A stretch of 64,000 bases of DNA from Pratylenchus scribneri. Its lineage: Eukaryota > Nematoda > Chromadorea > Rhabditida > Pratylenchidae. The notes beneath the pieces were generated by a model. That model was given only the letters and a program-made list of their open reading frames with translations. It was not told where the DNA came from and did not search any database. Position numbers and translations under genes: made by a program. The stretch lies in NCBI GenBank assembly GCA_030063045.1, contig JAQSEB010000059.1, positions 310,001 to 374,000 on the forward strand, read 5' to 3'. Positions 62,601-64,000 of the stretch are shown in pieces (positions within the stretch are counted from its first letter, which is position 1; every line of letters starts with the position of its first letter).

Positions 62601-62938
62601 TTAGAATAATTCCGCCTGTTTGTGTTTTCGCTTATGAGACGTACCATTTCCCCCGGCCTCACCATTTGCTGTTCCGCCAAATTTTGCATTTCTTTCTGTT
62701 GGCCATTTTCTTCCATTTCCATTGCCTTTTCCTCTTCTTCCCCCTCCTCAATTGGCCCATCAATGCCGGCCAATTTTGCGATTGTTTCGAACAAATTTTC
62801 ATGGTTTATTTGTGGCGTAGCCAAAATGGCTTCATTCTTTGGCTGATCAACTTCTTGCGCAGATTGCAATGATAAATCGGGCGAGAATGACGGTGGCGAA
62901 GTTGATGAAGGGGACAGCGATGGAGTGGAGGAGGACAT
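56646..62938 (-). CDS. pros-1: Prospero/PROX homeobox transcription factor
   Basis: Nine exons (62645-62938, 60789-61382, 59530-60011, 58824-59111, 57866-57992, 57780-57805, 57012-57084, 56884-56955, 56646-56834) total 2145 bases (714 residues). The C-terminal homeo-Prospero domain is complete: [130 protein letters not shown] and a short tail. The N-terminal 480 residues are disordered: Ser/Pro-rich start, acidic [14 protein letters not shown], polyserine, glutamine-rich and proline-rich parts, and a basic SPRKKRSKV before the homeodomain as a likely nuclear signal. Prospero factors direct neural and glial fate; PROS-1 in Caenorhabditis acts in glia and the excretory canal. An ctcaattcag acceptor about 38 bases before the ATG fits trans-splicing. 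Introns are filled with foldback elements and a 32-bp minisatellite. Confidence 0.94.
57150..57460. mobile_element. Foldback family A copy in Prospero intron 6
   Basis: Well-preserved left arm ttttggccataactcaacaa, ggaagcaaccaattttgg, aaggcgatatgccatttgaa; right arm ccactttttagaggacacc and gatgagctatgatcaaaa. Confidence 0.8.
58080..58760. mobile_element. Foldback family A: full copy and right-arm fragments
   Basis: Full copy from about 58085 to 58390, then right arms at 58480-58570 and 58670-58755, each with gggcactttt/ggaaactttg-type sequence, ggcatatagcc or ggtatatcgcc and a ctgagctat-like end. In Prospero intron 4. Confidence 0.7.
59145..59490. mobile_element. Foldback family C copy in Prospero intron 3
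   Basis: taacttgtcgccgtttataa at the left and ggccacaagttggaa at the right; inner arms gcagacttttggctatcaaa and tttgatagccaaaagtctgc are perfectly inverted. Second copy of the element at 33405-33770. Confidence 0.8.
60050..60710. mobile_element. Foldback family A: full copy and right-arm fragments
   Basis: Full copy 60050-60360, then fragments at 60455-60535 and 60635-60705. The stretches between fragments repeat caatgcaggcg then ggcggtcc and aaaacccac, so whole segments were duplicated. In Prospero intron 2. Confidence 0.7.
61465..61760. mobile_element. Foldback family A copy in Prospero intron 1
   Basis: Diverged left arm (acttttggccatagctcatt) and right arm (ccattttttagatgactttt, ttgttcagatatgggc). 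Confidence 0.65.
61780..62640. repeat. 31/32-bp minisatellite in Prospero intron 1
   Basis: About 27 units of ttagaataattccgcctgtt plus ttgtgttttcgc; units differ by one t and by c/a in the last part. The array ends within about 10 bases of the exon 1 donor (gtacgt on the minus strand). Confidence 0.95.
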
Positions 62939-64000
62939 TTTATTATTTACTATTGGAGAACAAATCTCTGAATTGAGAGGGGCGATTATGCAAATCATCG
63001 AGAATTGTATTTGAGAGGAGAGGGAAAATTTGTTGATGATGAGGGCTATGGGAATTTGATGATGGTGGCCGGAAATGGCGAATTGGGGATATTTTGGTGT
63101 GAATTGAAGATGGGAAGATGATGAGAGGATTTGGAATTAGGGGGGAAGGAAGGAAGAAGGAATCAGTGTTTTGTTGGGGAGGGATTAATCCCCTCCTCTT
63201 CTTCTTTTTGAAAGAAAATTTATTTGGTTGGTTCTTGGTTGTTTATAAAAATAAAGGAGGGTGTCGTCGTGGTCGATCCACATTCCCCCCTTTCCATTTT
63301 CTGCAATTCCATCATTGGGAATTGGGCCCCTTTTTCTTTGGCCATTCCCCCTGATTCACATTCATTCATTCGGACATCTTTCTTCCCCCTCTTTTTCATA
63401 CTTCCGAACGACTTTTTTCCTACATTGCTGCCAGTCTACAAGGAGGAAGAGAGGAAAACAGCAGAAAAACTCAATTTTCATATTATATTTACTAGGAAAT
63501 GCGGCCATCATTGAACAGAGCAGAAGCCGGGGGAATGTAGGAAGGGGCGCCAAGCAGCCAACCAACCGGGCCCTTCAGTGTGGCCTCCGAACCGAAAGAC
63601 CAAGCAAAAAGTAAATGTGCGCCAAAAGATGGAAAAATTAACTAATAAGAGGGGAACGGGGGGAGAGGATTGGGACGCGAATGAAAAGGGGAAGGGGGGA
63701 AGATTGTGGCCATAGATTTGATTGGAATTGGAACACAAAAAAGGAATAGTTTAAGTGAATTGGAAAAGGAAAGGCAAAGGCAGAAAAGGGAAGGGAAAAA
63801 GTTGGCTTGTTGGGGCGGCATTTTTTGTCTTTGAGGAATTTGCGCCTTTTGGCGAATAGGAAGCGACGAAGGCGGATTCAAAATAAATAAAGGCGAAGGA
63901 AGAACGAATAGAATACAACAGCGGAAAAGGAGAAGAATGGAAATGGAAAGAAATGGAGGATAGAGGGTGGAGGACGATTCTAGTTTCATGGGTTTTTGGC
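62939..64000. promoter_or_regulatory. Upstream flank of the Prospero gene
   Basis: No gene is supported. The stretch is G+A-rich on the + strand, particularly 63610-63990, with a C+T-rich part at 63270-63420. Frames here translate to low-complexity Ser/Pro/Phe or Lys/Arg sequence. It presumably holds the Prospero promoter; no specific site could be named. Confidence 0.45.

Noticed and set aside
61780..62640. Regular 32-bp repeats resembling a CRISPR array
   Set aside because: There are no variable spacers; units abut directly, and this is a eukaryotic intron.

Overview
The window is nuclear DNA from a nematode. Genes are split into many small exons by short AT-rich introns with TTTTAG or TTTCAG-type acceptors. 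Several starts follow a trans-splice-like acceptor a few dozen bases upstream. Joined across introns, the exons give clear homologues of animal proteins: TEAD/EGL-44, an SLC49-type transporter, ZC3H15, TRA2/RSP-8, ethanolamine kinase, a SoxB/SOX-2 protein, an F-box/LRR protein, DDX5/17, COP1 and Prospero/PROS-1. The sequence style suggests a clade IV, perhaps plant-parasitic (tylenchid) nematode, but the species is a guess.

Layout. 1-1859: 3' half of a TEAD gene (+). 2780-6731: SLC49-family transporter (-), sharing a promoter region with the + strand cluster ZC3H15 (7375-9215), a coiled-coil protein of unknown function (9477-10459), TRA2 (10790-13313) and ethanolamine kinase (13882-16151). 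16152-32957: 16.8 kb without a supportable gene, made of foldback repeats, purine/pyrimidine-skewed DNA and long G/C runs. 32958-37986: SoxB gene (+). 37987-39592: spacer with a 25-bp satellite. 39593-41866: a 2.27-kb Mutator-like transposon with its own FLYWCH/SWIM gene (-), itself broken by a 589-bp foldback element. 42137-46258: RRM/F-box/LRR gene (+). 46985-49879: DDX5/17 helicase (-). 50751-56357: COP1 ubiquitin ligase (+), with a second, inverted satellite array in an intron. 56646-62938: Prospero homeobox gene (-). 62939-64000: its upstream flank.

The genes do not form one pathway. Two themes recur: transcription and RNA regulators (TEAD, SoxB, Prospero, TRA2, DDX5/17) and ubiquitin ligase parts (COP1, F-box). 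The most unusual content is repetitive. At least six families of terminal-inverted-repeat or foldback elements and one tRNA-derived SINE-like family lie mostly in introns. In one case the terminus of a foldback element appears to supply a 3' splice site that keeps its host gene in frame. For the SoxB, Prospero, COP1 and ethanolamine kinase genes I joined all exons by hand and the totals are exact multiples of three. Splice sites elsewhere are less certain.
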